From JBMNKL01 sp050952225 (GTDB lineage: Bacteria; Bacillota; Clostridia; Acetivibrionales; DTU013): a DNA stretch of 64,000 nt. Numbering within the stretch: position 1 is the first letter of the stretch; every line of letters starts with the position of its first letter. Of the stretch, positions 1 to 8,124 are shown piece after piece. A program made the translations under genes and the position numbers. The notes below the pieces were generated by a model. It searched no databases. It had not been told where the DNA came from and saw nothing but the letters and a program-made list of their open reading frames with translations. Where the stretch lies: the NCBI GenBank assembly GCA_050952225.1, contig JBMNKL010000002.1:298874-362873 (forward strand). Reading direction: 5' to 3'.

Positions 1-756
1 CCTGCCTCTCATCATCTCCTCATTGATTTTTTCCGGTATGGCTTCGGCCTGTCTAATCACCGCTTCAGGAAAAGATTCCTTCAGGCCGTATGCCTTGATG
101 ACCGACAGGATATCGATGCCTGCCTGCCCGGCTTCTCCGATGATTTCGACAATTCTGCCCTCTGCGTTGCGCCTTTTTTCGGGCCACCTTATTATTTCCG
201 CAACCACTTTGTCCCCGGGTTTTGCCCCGTTTGTTTCATCCACCGGAACAAATACATCTCCCGGAATCCTGCGGTCGTCAGGCACGACAAAGCCAAAATA
301 CCTGCTTCTCTCGTATGTTCCCACTACTTTTTCAACGGACCTTTTTAAAATCCGTATGACCTCGCCCTCTTCATGCCTGTCCGCGCCGCCCCTGGCCGTT
401 ATCCTGGCAACAACCCTGTCATTGTGCATGGCGCCTGCCATACCGTCCGCCGGAATAAAAACATCCTCAAGCCGGCCGTCGTCGGGAATAAGGAAACCAT
501 ATCCCCTCTCGTTTCCCTGTATTCGTCCTGTTATGAGGTTCAAACGCTCCGGCAGGCCATACCTGTCCTTGCTTGTCCTGTAAACGGCACCATCCCGCTC
601 CAGCTCGTCAAGGATTTCCGCCAGCTCTTTCCTGTCTTCCGGCGGCACACCAAGCATAACCGCAAGCTCACTGAATTTCATGGGCTTATATGCGGCCTCA
701 TTCATAAATCCTATTATTTTCTGCTTCCGTTCTTCCCGTTTCGTCTCAAAATCCAT
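1..756 (-). CDS. rnr: Ribonuclease R, N-terminal part (cut by window edge)
   Basis: Translating the minus strand from the ATG at 756 gives 252 codons without a stop, running off the left edge. The first ~70 residues look like the winged-helix domain that precedes RNase II-family exonucleases (MKFSELAVMLGVPPEDRKEL). Two cold-shock-type OB domains follow, with GRIQGNERGYGFLIPDD near residue 82 and GTYERSRYFGFVVPDD near residue 150. The catalytic RNB domain lies outside the window. RNase R degrades structured RNA 3' to 5' and takes part in tmRNA-linked quality control. secG lies upstream on the same strand with one HD-domain gene between, a variant of the common secG-rnr arrangement. Confidence 0.93.
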   Translation of the reverse strand, partial: MDFETKREERKQKIIGFMNEAAYKPMKFSELAVMLGVPPEDRKELAEILDELERDGAVYRTSKDRYGLPERLNLITGRIQGNERGYGFLIPDDGRLEDVFIPADGMAGAMHNDRVVARITARGGADRHEEGEVIRILKRSVEKVVGTYERSRYFGFVVPDDRRIPGDVFVPVDETNGAKPGDKVVAEIIRWPEKRRNAEGRIVEIIGEAGQAGIDILSVIKAYGLKESFPEAVIRQAEAIPEKINEEMMRGR

Positions 757-954
757 ACTCTATCACTCTCGTACCTTTCTTCTTTACTTAGCCATGACTC
801 GAATTTTCTCCGGAACCTGACCAGTAGTTCCCAATAGTTATTTTACCCAATAATTCAGTGTCCGTTGCAAATAGTTTTACACATCCCCTGGTATCAGATT
901 CACTTGCACACCATTAACACATCGCGAAGCAACTGCCCTCGTAATAGCGCCTCA

Positions 955-984
955 AATATGAAAAGTGGCCGTGTGACGGCCACT
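955..984 (-). terminator. Intrinsic terminator after the HD-domain gene
   Basis: A perfect 9-bp stem, AGTGGCCGT / ACGGCCACT (964-972 and 976-984), with a 3-base loop. On the minus strand it is followed by TTTTCATATTT. It lies 54 bp past the HD-domain stop and ends transcription before rnr, which therefore probably has its own promoter. Nothing else is evident in 757-954. Confidence 0.75.
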
Positions 985-1037
985 GCTGCAAGTCGTCGTT
1001 TTGTGTTATTGTTTTCCCGATTACGGGTTATCTGCTC

Positions 1038-1589
1038 TCAGAGTCCAAGTTCCCCCGATATTCTCTTCATGGCATTCAATGAAACCCCGATAAATTCTTC
1101 CAGGGTCAGCCCCAGTTCACTGCAGGTTTTGATTTGTTCGCGGTTTGCTCCCTTTGCAAAAGATTTCTCATTCATTCTTCTCAATATAAATTCGACTGAA
1201 ACATCTTCCAGCTTCTTCGAGGGGAGAATCAAGGCCGCAGCCGTGATAAGTCCCGATACCGGGTCGGCGCAGTAAAGGGCCTTGTCCATCTTCCTCTTGC
1301 GTTCTATTTTATGGTAATCATTATGAGCTTTCACGGCATATACGATTTCTTCATCAATACCGAGGTTCTCAAGGATTTCGGCGCCTAAAAGGCTGTGCCT
1401 GGCCGGATCTCCCGCGGTTTTGTCATAATCGATGTCGTGCAGGAGCCCTGCCAATCCCCATTTTTCCGCATCCTCACGGAGCAGCGCGGCCAGGTCCCTC
1501 ATTATTGCCTCCACCGCAAGAGAATGCTTGATCAGGTTCCTGTTTGACAATCTTGCTTTCAATTCAGCCAGTGCTCTTTCCCTATCCAT
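1038..1589 (-). CDS. HD/HDIG-domain phosphohydrolase-like protein
   Basis: 183 residues. The HD-domain metal ligands are visible as H near residue 22 (IKHSLAVEAI), the HD pair in GLLHDIDYDKT, and a third histidine in ARHSLLGAEIL. Such single-domain proteins are predicted metal-dependent phosphohydrolases acting on nucleotides or other phosphoesters; the substrate is not known. I chose the ATG at 1589 because the protein then begins MDRERALAELKARL, which fits where I expect the helical start of this family. A TTG at 1613 with AGGAG five bases upstream would add eight residues and cannot be excluded. It sits between secG and rnr. Confidence 0.82.
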   Translation of the reverse strand: MDRERALAELKARLSNRNLIKHSLAVEAIMRDLAALLREDAEKWGLAGLLHDIDYDKTAGDPARHSLLGAEILENLGIDEEIVYAVKAHNDYHKIERKRKMDKALYCADPVSGLITAAALILPSKKLEDVSVEFILRRMNEKSFAKGANREQIKTCSELGLTLEEFIGVSLNAMKRISGELGL

Positions 1590-1698
1590 AATATACCTGG
1601 TCTCCTTAATCAAATTTTCTCCTTTTTTTAGTTTTCCGTTTCAAAACGCCTTATAAAAAAGACCATGCATTTCTGCACAGTCCCCGGACCAGCGTTTT

Positions 1699-1941
1699 TT
1701 ATTTTAGAACAAGGAACAATAAAATTGACGTCACAAGGAACATGATCGCGGCAACAGACGTATACTTGCTCAATAATGCGTCTATCGTTCTGCCCCTGTT
1801 CTTCCCGAAAAACGTTTCCGCTCCCCCTGCTATCGAGCCTGACAACCCGGCAGACTTCCCGGACTGCAAAAGCACGATTATGATAATGGAAAGCGAAAAT
1901 ATTATATGAAATATAGAAACAATTACCTGGATCGCCGACAA
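1699..1941 (-). CDS. secG: Protein-export membrane protein SecG
   Basis: About 80 residues with two hydrophobic helices (IQVIVSIFHIIFSLSIIIIV and VAAIMFLVTSILLFLVL) flanking the conserved loop LLQSGKSAGLSGSIAGGAETFFGK. SecG is an auxiliary subunit of the SecYEG translocase and helps SecA-driven export. The start decides itself from the ribosome site: AGGAGG lies at 1950-1955, so the in-frame GTG at 1950 would overlap it, whereas the TTG at 1939-1941 is spaced by 8 bases. Confidence 0.95.
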   Translation of the reverse strand: MSAIQVIVSIFHIIFSLSIIIIVLLQSGKSAGLSGSIAGGAETFFGKNRGRTIDALLSKYTSVAAIMFLVTSILLFLVLK

Positions 1942-1972
1942 ACAAAACACCTCCTGAAAATTAACAAGTCAA

Positions 1973-2001
1973 ATTGTAACACATACCGGGTAAAAAAACA
2001 A
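1973..2001 (-). promoter_or_regulatory. Probable sigma-A promoter of secG
   Basis: On the minus strand TTGTTT (1996-2001) is separated by 17 bases from TACAAT (1973-1978). This lies upstream of the secG ribosome site, in the 80-bp gap after the GntR gene. The -35 is imperfect. Confidence 0.5.
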
Positions 2002-2021
2002 GCCCGTTAACTCATCCTTAT

Positions 2022-3026
2022 CTACCAGACCTGCTCTGCGAGAATCTCCCTGATCCGCTCCTCGATATAAATCAATGAGCCCGCGTCGACCTGGCATTGG
2101 AAGTCAATTATTATGCCTCCTCTTCCTTTAAAATAATGCAGTTGCTTTGCGAGCTTCTGATTATCCAGCAGCAAATAATGAGGAATAACCAGTGCGTCCA
2201 TCCGCAAAATCAGATTTGCCACCTGGGACGTGTCACCCTCAAATGCGACATATACATTTGACATATCAATATTTGCAGAATCAAGGCTTGAAATCATAAG
2301 GTTTTTAAAATTGCCGCTTCTGGCAATAATTCCGATCCTGCTGTCCTTAGGTATCCCCGCAATCCTGATGATAGTATCACGCGTGGGGGATACCGCTACT
2401 TTCAGCACCTTGTCTCTAAGAGTGCCTATCCGGCCGATTACCTGTTCATAATGAGTGATTGTAGTAATTATTGCATCATAGTTTTCAAACACCATTTCAG
2501 CGTTTGAAAATTTCAGCATATCATCCAGTAGGAAAGCCTTCACATCTATGCCGGCAAAGCTCGAAAACTGCTCTTTAAATAATGCAAGAGATTCTTCATT
2601 ACAATCAATGGCGGCAATACTCACTTTTCTCCGGGAATTTCCCCTCTGCGTTATGGCAAAGTCGACCAGGGCAAGAACTTCACCGGGACTGACACGCAAA
2701 GCCTCCATTCTTTCAAGGAATTCTTCTATGCAGCTTGCAACTAATTGTTTTTTATCCGATCCGTCATTCTCTTTTTCATCCTTTATGTAGCTCCCGCTTC
2801 CCTGCCTGGCTTCAATGACATTGCTCCTTTTTAGTTCTTCATAGGCTTTACTGGCGGTGCCCCGTGCAATGCCCAGGATTTCCGCCAGTTCCCTTTCCGT
2901 CGGCAGCTTGTCCCCCGGCTTCAAAACACCGCTTTTCACCGCTTCGCGCACCTGTTCGGCGATTTGCTTATATATGCCTTCGCCGGAATTTCTGTCAATA
3001 TTAATAACCTGTTTCAAACGTATCAT
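2022..3026 (-). CDS. GntR-family transcriptional regulator
   Basis: 334 residues. The N-terminal ~75 residues are a classic GntR winged helix (YKQIAEQVREAVKSGVLKPG, then LPTERELAEILGIARGTASKAYEEL and the wing ARQGSGSYI). The remaining ~250 residues are not an aminotransferase, FadR/FCD or UTRA domain that I can recognise. They look like an alpha/beta fold with segments such as VSIAAIDCNEESLALF and FEGDTSQVANLILRMDALVI, possibly ligand binding. The gene is preceded by a GntR-type operator overlapping its own promoter region, so autoregulation is likely. It diverges from the lar remnant. The effector is unknown. Confidence 0.85.
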   Translation of the reverse strand: MIRLKQVINIDRNSGEGIYKQIAEQVREAVKSGVLKPGDKLPTERELAEILGIARGTASKAYEELKRSNVIEARQGSGSYIKDEKENDGSDKKQLVASCIEEFLERMEALRVSPGEVLALVDFAITQRGNSRRKVSIAAIDCNEESLALFKEQFSSFAGIDVKAFLLDDMLKFSNAEMVFENYDAIITTITHYEQVIGRIGTLRDKVLKVAVSPTRDTIIRIAGIPKDSRIGIIARSGNFKNLMISSLDSANIDMSNVYVAFEGDTSQVANLILRMDALVIPHYLLLDNQKLAKQLHYFKGRGGIIIDFQCQVDAGSLIYIEERIREILAEQVW

Positions 3027-3047
3027 TTGTATGCTCCAATCAGCATA

Positions 3048-3089
3048 TGGTCTATACCATTATTATAATATACTGGAGTTTGTTTTCAA
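3048..3089 (-). promoter_or_regulatory. Promoter and GntR operator of the GntR gene
   Basis: On the minus strand TTGAAA (3084-3089) and TATAAT (3062-3067) are 16 bases apart. Just downstream, at 3048-3059, lies the near-palindrome TGGTCTATACCA. Its core GTCTATAC matches the general GntR operator pattern GTMTAKAC exactly. The position between the -10 and the start codon suits autorepression. Confidence 0.7.
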
Positions 3090-3175
3090 TAATATATTAT
3101 GCCATTGCAGCCGGTGAGCTTTACGCACAATAAGATAAACGCCATATTTATTGGCATCTTTTAACAATCTAAGCC

Positions 3176-3204
3176 TTGATTAGTATTGTTTGCTGTGATA
3201 TAAT
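3176..3204 (+). promoter_or_regulatory. Sigma-A promoter of the lar remnant
   Basis: TTGATT (3176-3181), 17 bases, TATAAT (3199-3204). The first credible start codon is the ATG at 3419, so the transcript would have a leader of about 210 nt. The leader contains a small hairpin near 3228-3252 (GGGAAC...GTGTTCC). I do not recognise a known riboswitch in it. Confidence 0.65.
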
Positions 3205-3418
3205 TTCTACCAAATCTACATGAAGTAGGTTCGGGAACGCAGACGTGTTCCGTCTTTTGCACTATATGCAGCAATCTGTGTTGGATGTATGTGTGCTATT
3301 GAAGGCATGCGGTTTTCAGAAGAAGACTGTGTGCTTTTTTATTGCCTGTGGCAAGTATCAACGGCACATCCGGCATGATTGCTGCGGAAGTTTATCATTA
3401 TCACGAGGGGGTTTTATT

Positions 3419-3559
3419 ATGGCATGTTTTCTTGTGCCTGTTGCAGAGGCAGTCGTGACGACTGTTATCACTAAAGCTGCAGAAGCTAAAGAAACCGGAC
3501 AGCCAGATTTGAAGGCCGCCACCGGCAGTGACGGCTCAGGGGCAAAAAGCACCCTTTGA
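3419..3559 (+). pseudogene. Truncated small protein upstream of larB
   Basis: The ATG at 3419 has a good ribosome site (GAGGGGG, 7 bases) and opens a 46-residue frame beginning MACFLVPVAEAVVTTVITK. From memory, proteins with this start are longer in clostridia and continue into hydrophobic segments; here the frame becomes low complexity and stops inside larB. The following larB frame is short at its N terminus and lacks a ribosome site. Together this suggests a deletion that fused the 5' end of the small gene to the body of larB. The larger open frame from GTG 3245 has no ribosome site and I do not accept it. Confidence 0.5.
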
Positions 3560-4241
3560 AGACATCGGTTTTGCAAAGGTCGATCTTCACCGCAAATTAC
3601 GACAAGGTGTTGCCGAGGTCATATACGGCGCAGGAAAAACGCCCGGGCAGATTAGCGCCATCATTGACGCAATGCTCAAAAATGGACAAAGCACCATACT
3701 CATTACAAGGCTGTCCCCCGAAGTTGCTGAAATTATAAAGAATGATGCAATATATGACCTTGATTATCATGCCGAAGCAAAAATCGGCATTATAGGCACA
3801 ATACCCGAACCGGACGGCATTGGAAAGATCGTCGTGGCCACCGGGGGCACCAGTGATATTCCGGTAGCCGAAGAAGCGGCACTTACCGCCGAGGTCCTTG
3901 GAAATGAGGTCACCCGGCTGTATGATGTGGGCGTCGCGGGATTGCACCGGTTGCTCGCTCACATGGATGAAATTATGAGCGCAAGTGTCATCATCGCTGT
4001 CGCAGGAATGGAGGGAGCTCTTGCCAGCGTAATCGGCGGCCTTGCTGACTGTCCGGTAATTGCCGTGCCTGCGAGCGTCGGCTACGGGGCATCCTTCGGC
4101 GGATTATCCGCACTGTTGTCCATGCTTAATTCCTGCGCAAGCGGCGTGTCTGTCGTCAACATAGACAATGGCTTCGGAGCCGGGTATATTGCAAGCATGA
4201 TAAATCATATGGGAGAGAAATCGAAATGCCGGCTGGAATGA
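3528..4241 (+). CDS. larB: Nickel-pincer cofactor biosynthesis protein LarB, N-terminally short
   Basis: 237 residues if read from GTG 3528. The AIR-carboxylase-like body is complete: FEDIGFAKVDLHR at residue 11, VIYGAGKTPGQI, VVATGGTSDIPVAEEAA, VAGMEGALASVIGGL and the C-terminal VGYGASFGGLSALLSMLNSC. LarB carboxylates and hydrolyses nicotinic acid adenine dinucleotide to start the nickel-pincer cofactor used by lactate racemase and relatives. Full-length homologues have about 30 more residues before the PFED motif. Here the frame is closed by TGA just upstream, and no ribosome site precedes the GTG. The gene may be translated only through coupling or frameshift from the preceding small frame, or it may be defective. 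Confidence 0.8.
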   Translation: MTAQGQKAPFEDIGFAKVDLHRKLRQGVAEVIYGAGKTPGQISAIIDAMLKNGQSTILITRLSPEVAEIIKNDAIYDLDYHAEAKIGIIGTIPEPDGIGKIVVATGGTSDIPVAEEAALTAEVLGNEVTRLYDVGVAGLHRLLAHMDEIMSASVIIAVAGMEGALASVIGGLADCPVIAVPASVGYGASFGGLSALLSMLNSCASGVSVVNIDNGFGAGYIASMINHMGEKSKCRLE

Positions 4242-4549
4242 AAAAATCCCGCCCGGGAACTCTTATCCATATACTGTGCCATGAACAGGATAAGAAAAAA
4301 CTCGTAAGAGCTGCATTTAAGTACACGACCACCATTGGAATACGAGAAGTTGTTTGCAACCGGTATGTTCTGGAACGCAGTATAACAACTTTGCAGACCC
4401 CGTACGGAGAAGTGAGGCGCAAGGATTCCGCCGGATACGGCGTGAGCCGCTCCAAGTACGAGTATGACGATCTCTCAAGAATTGCCGGCGAAAGAGGCAT
4501 CAGCATTTCAGAAGTAATCAGGCTAATCGGAGGAAAGGGAAACTGTTAA
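4226..4549 (+). CDS. larC2: LarC C-terminal domain (LarC2-like) only
   Basis: 107 residues matching the C-terminal part of LarC, the CTP-dependent nickel insertase: MKKSRPGTLIHILC, then FKYTTTIGIREVVCNRYVL and TPYGEVRRKDSAGYG. LarC is normally made from a ~270-residue N-terminal part joined to this domain, in some lactobacilli through programmed frameshifting between larC1 and larC2. No LarC1 sequence is present upstream in any frame, because larB occupies that position. The ATG overlaps the end of larB by 16 nt and has GGGAG eight bases upstream, so translation is coupled. Either LarC1 lies elsewhere or the pathway is broken. Confidence 0.78.
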   Translation: MPAGMKKSRPGTLIHILCHEQDKKKLVRAAFKYTTTIGIREVVCNRYVLERSITTLQTPYGEVRRKDSAGYGVSRSKYEYDDLSRIAGERGISISEVIRLIGGKGNC

Positions 4550-4597
4550 GCCGGCAGCGCCATCCAGCCCTGCCTTGCCGTCAACAGCGCCGCCGGC
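4550..4597. terminator. Possible stem-loop between larC2 and eno
   Basis: GCCGGCAGCGC (4550-4560) pairs with GCGCCGCCGGC (4587-4597), with one mismatch and a 26-base loop. It sits between two converging genes but has no clear U-run on either strand, so its role as terminator is uncertain. Confidence 0.35.
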
Positions 4598-4651
4598 ATA
4601 AACAGATGCGCGGGCGCATGTTTCGTTCATGCACATGCACCCCTGGCAATA

Positions 4652-5953
4652 CTATTTATTTTTCAAATTGAACCATGCGTCAAGCCCGGGGTAAATTGCC
4701 GCTTCCCCAAGCTCCTCTTCTATACGCAGAAGCTGGTTGTACTTAGCGACACGGTCGGTCCTTGAAGGAGCCCCGGTCTTAATCTGTCCCGAGTTCACCG
4801 CTACGGCGATATCCGCAATAGTAGTATCCTCGGTTTCGCCTGACCTGTGAGACGTCACGGCGGTGTATCCTGCCCGGTTTGCCATCTGGATCGCATCAAG
4901 CGTCTCGGTTAGTGTGCCGATCTGGTTAACTTTAATAAGGATAGAGTTGGCTACTCCATTATCGATACCCTTCTTCAGTCTCTCGGTGTTGGTTACAAAA
5001 AGGTCGTCCCCGACTAGTTGTATCTTGTCTCCAAGCTTTTGCGTAAGTATTTTCCAGCCTTCCCAATCATCCTCGGCCAAACCGTCCTCAAGAGAAATAA
5101 TCGGGTATTTCTCCACCAGGCCGGCCCAGTATTCCACCATTTCATCCCTGGTCATGCTTATGCCTGTTTTCCAGAAACTATAGGTGCCGTCTTCCTGGTA
5201 CATTTCAGTAGCTGCTGCATCAATAGCTATCCTGAAGTCGTCTCCCGGCTTATAGCCCGCTTTCTCAACAGCCTCAAGAATAACCTTGATTGCCTCCTCA
5301 TCGTCCTTGAGATCCGGCGCAAATCCGCCCTCGTCCCCAACTGCCGTCGAATAACCCTTGGAGCTCAGGACTTTCTTTAGGTTGTGGAACACCTCGGCGC
5401 ACATCATCAGTGCGTTCCTGAAACAGTCCGCGCCAACCGGCATAATCATGAACTCCTGTATGTTGACGCTGTTGTCCGCGTGCTTGCCGCCATTTATAAT
5501 ATTCATCATCGGTACCGGCAAGACCTTTGCATTAACGCCGCCTATATACTGGTACAGGCTGATGCCCAGCGCTTCCGCAGCCGCCTTGGCGACAGCCAGC
5601 GAAACGCCGAGGATTGCATTGGCGCCGAGTTTGCCTTTATTGGGCGTGCCGTCAAGGGCAATCATCAGTTTATCCACCGCGACCTGGTCAAATACATTCA
5701 TTCCTTCAACCTCAGGCGCTATAATTTCATTGATGTTTGATACCGCGTTAAGGACCCCCTTGCCGAGATACCTGCTTGAATCTCCGTCCCTAAGCTCTAC
5801 CGCTTCAAAAGCCCCTGTTGACGCACCTGACGGGACCGCCGCCCGGCCTACAAATCCTCCCTCAGCTATAACCTCGACTTCAACGGTAGGATTTCCCCGG
5901 GAATCGATAATCTCTCTTCCAAATACGCTTTCAATCTCAAGATACTGCTTCAT
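4652..5953 (-). CDS. eno: Enolase
   Basis: 433 residues from ATG 5953, which has AAGGAG eight bases upstream; a TTG six codons earlier overlaps that site. The protein has the N-terminal motif GREIIDSRGNPTVEVEV, the metal and catalytic motifs ISLEDGLAEDDWEGW and QLVGDDLFVTN, the lysine in ILIKVNQIGTL, and SHRSGETEDTTIADIAVA. It converts 2-phosphoglycerate to phosphoenolpyruvate. It is transcribed alone, separated from the other glycolytic genes by the two-component pair. Confidence 0.98.
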   Translation of the reverse strand: MKQYLEIESVFGREIIDSRGNPTVEVEVIAEGGFVGRAAVPSGASTGAFEAVELRDGDSSRYLGKGVLNAVSNINEIIAPEVEGMNVFDQVAVDKLMIALDGTPNKGKLGANAILGVSLAVAKAAAEALGISLYQYIGGVNAKVLPVPMMNIINGGKHADNSVNIQEFMIMPVGADCFRNALMMCAEVFHNLKKVLSSKGYSTAVGDEGGFAPDLKDDEEAIKVILEAVEKAGYKPGDDFRIAIDAAATEMYQEDGTYSFWKTGISMTRDEMVEYWAGLVEKYPIISLEDGLAEDDWEGWKILTQKLGDKIQLVGDDLFVTNTERLKKGIDNGVANSILIKVNQIGTLTETLDAIQMANRAGYTAVTSHRSGETEDTTIADIAVAVNSGQIKTGAPSRTDRVAKYNQLLRIEEELGEAAIYPGLDAWFNLKNK

Positions 5954-6226
5954 TCCAATTTCTCCTTCCAATCGTATATTTCAGCTTTTTAAAGAAGCAT
6001 GATGCCAATTAATTACAATAGCATACACTATTTATACCAAATTGTAAATGCCGCCCTAGTTATTTTATCAAAAAATTATAAAATAAAACATCAAAATTTA
6101 CGCTTTGCATCAATGGCCCTGTTTTTTTATTCCAACCGTTCAAACTGTGTAACGCCTGTTATCTCTTTATACTATATATTTGCAATTTCGTCATTATTTT
6201 TATAGAATTAATTCGAGGTGTACTCA

Positions 6227-8095
6227 GTGAGGCCATTGCAAGTAAGAAATGAAAAATCACCGGAAAAAATGCCACGAGTCAGCACGCTGTATCTTAAATT
6301 GAGTTCGAGGCTGTCATTATATTTTTTGTTATTAATAGTCCTTCCATTTCTCATCGCATCGGCCGCTGCATATTTCGATGAGCGTTTACAGGCAGTGGCA
6401 GTGGCTTTTGAAACCGCACTGACAAGAATTTCCCAGGAAAAAAGTTCAATAGGCGTCCGCCTTGGAGAACTTGAATTATCTTTAAAAGCCGTAACAGGTT
6501 CACTGTCATATGCCGAAGCATCCGCAATGACCGCCGCGCCGGCCACAACCACCCGTCCGGCAGAGGCGGCAGCTTCACCGCATCCTGCCCCGGCACACGC
6601 GGTAATACCGGGCAAAATCCTGGATAAGTTTACGCCTGTCCAGGCAAATTCCCTTTCTGCCGTATACCTGGCAGACAGCAGTGGCATAAGAGCAGTCTGC
6701 GGTCCCGACGCCTTGCATGCATCCATTAGCAGCCCGTCAGAGCAGAAATGGTTTAGTGATGCGGTTAAAAACCCTGACAAGGTCATTCTTGTCGGAATTG
6801 TGCAGCGCTTTTACCGGGAAGGCGCCAGCAAAGCCGTCCTGTGCGCTGCAAAGTCCTTGCAGGGCATCAATAGCGGTCCCGACCGCCCCGCCGTGCTTCT
6901 CTTCGATTTCGACCACAGCCTTCTTGCCGGGTTTTTAAAAGCAGCCAGCGGATTAAAAACCGAAAGGCTTATAATCGACTATGAGGGAAACATAATCTAC
7001 TGCCGCGACACCGGCAAGCTGGCAACAACGGTTGAAGATACGCTCCTGGAAGCAATCGGCGCCTCCGATGAGGGGTTTGGACAAGTACAGTATAATGACG
7101 TGAATTATTATATGACATATGCAAAGTATCCCGAATACAACTGGATATTTATAGACTTAAATCCCGTGTCAAATGTCACGGGCGGGCTGTTGGCGCACAG
7201 CCGGTATTTAGTTGCCTGTTTTATGACTGTCCCTGTTCTCTTGATGGCATATTTGGTCTTATCGCTTAAACTGATAAAGCCTATCAACGAATTAACATCG
7301 GTTATCACGGATTTTGAAAACGTGTTTACGGGCGGAAACGCAAGCAGCACTCTGCCGCTGCTGCGCAAGGGGCAGGATAAATCCGTTCTGGGCGGAGCTT
7401 CTGATGTGGAATCCCTTATCAGCAAGATAAACGCAATCCGGCTCAGCCAAAAGGAAGCCGAGCTAAACTCCCTGCAAAACCAGATAAATCCCCATTTTCT
7501 GTACAACACTCTTGAATCGATAAGGGGAGCCGCATTATACCATGGCATTCACGATATTGCGTCGATGTCGAGGGCATTGTCGCTGCTCTTCCGCTACAGC
7601 ATCAGCGATCGTGTTCTTGTTACGGTGAAAGAGGAATTGCGGCATCTTGAGAACTATATTTCGATACAGAACTTCAGGTACGAGAACAAGTTCGAACTGG
7701 TTTACAGCATACCCCCGGCCATGATGGACATTAAAATACTAAAACTCACTCTTCAGCCATTAATAGAGAATTCGATAAAGCATGGCCTTGAAATGAAACT
7801 TGGCAGGGGAACGATAAAGATAGAAATGATGGAACTTGATAACAATATAAAAATTCAGGTTACGGATAACGGCCTTGGTATACCACCAAGGAAAATAGAA
7901 GAGTTAAACAGGTCTCTGGCAGGCGGGAAATACCAGCCCGGCATCCTTGGCGAACATTCCGGTGCGGGAATTGGCGTTGCAAACGTAAACTCGCGTATCA
8001 AGCTCTATTTTGGCGAGCAATACGGGCTTAGATTCAGGGAGGCTACTGTCGGAGTTACCGTCGAAATAATCCTTCCGGCGGTAAAGGACATATAA
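6227..8095 (+). CDS. YesM-type sensor histidine kinase
   Basis: About 622 residues. One transmembrane helix lies near residues 29-47 (LYFLLLIVLPFLIASAAAYF) and a second near 330 (YLVACFMTVPVLLMAYLVLS), framing a large extracellular sensor domain. The cytoplasmic part has the His_kinase motif INPHFLYNTLESIRG (His about residue 423), LIENSIKHGLE (N box), DNGLGIPPRK and GAGIGVANVNSRI (ATP lid). The GTG at 6227 is preferred because GAGGTG lies six bases upstream; the GTG at 6218 is part of that site. It is co-transcribed with the response regulator 29 bp downstream. No sugar ABC transporter, the usual target of such pairs, lies nearby. Confidence 0.92.
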   Translation: MRPLQVRNEKSPEKMPRVSTLYLKLSSRLSLYFLLLIVLPFLIASAAAYFDERLQAVAVAFETALTRISQEKSSIGVRLGELELSLKAVTGSLSYAEASAMTAAPATTTRPAEAAASPHPAPAHAVIPGKILDKFTPVQANSLSAVYLADSSGIRAVCGPDALHASISSPSEQKWFSDAVKNPDKVILVGIVQRFYREGASKAVLCAAKSLQGINSGPDRPAVLLFDFDHSLLAGFLKAASGLKTERLIIDYEGNIIYCRDTGKLATTVEDTLLEAIGASDEGFGQVQYNDVNYYMTYAKYPEYNWIFIDLNPVSNVTGGLLAHSRYLVACFMTVPVLLMAYLVLSLKLIKPINELTSVITDFENVFTGGNASSTLPLLRKGQDKSVLGGASDVESLISKINAIRLSQKEAELNSLQNQINPHFLYNTLESIRGAALYHGIHDIASMSRALSLLFRYSISDRVLVTVKEELRHLENYISIQNFRYENKFELVYSIPPAMMDIKILKLTLQPLIENSIKHGLEMKLGRGTIKIEMMELDNNIKIQVTDNGLGIPPRKIEELNRSLAGGKYQPGILGEHSGAGIGVANVNSRIKLYFGEQYGLRFREATVGVTVEIILPAVKDI

Positions 8096-8124
8096 TCATT
8101 TAATAATCAGGAGGCAGGCCGGAC

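Noticed and set aside
3245..3559. 104-codon frame starting at GTG 3245
   Set aside because: The first 58 codons have no ribosome site and unusual composition; the ATG at 3419 with GAGGGGG is the credible start.
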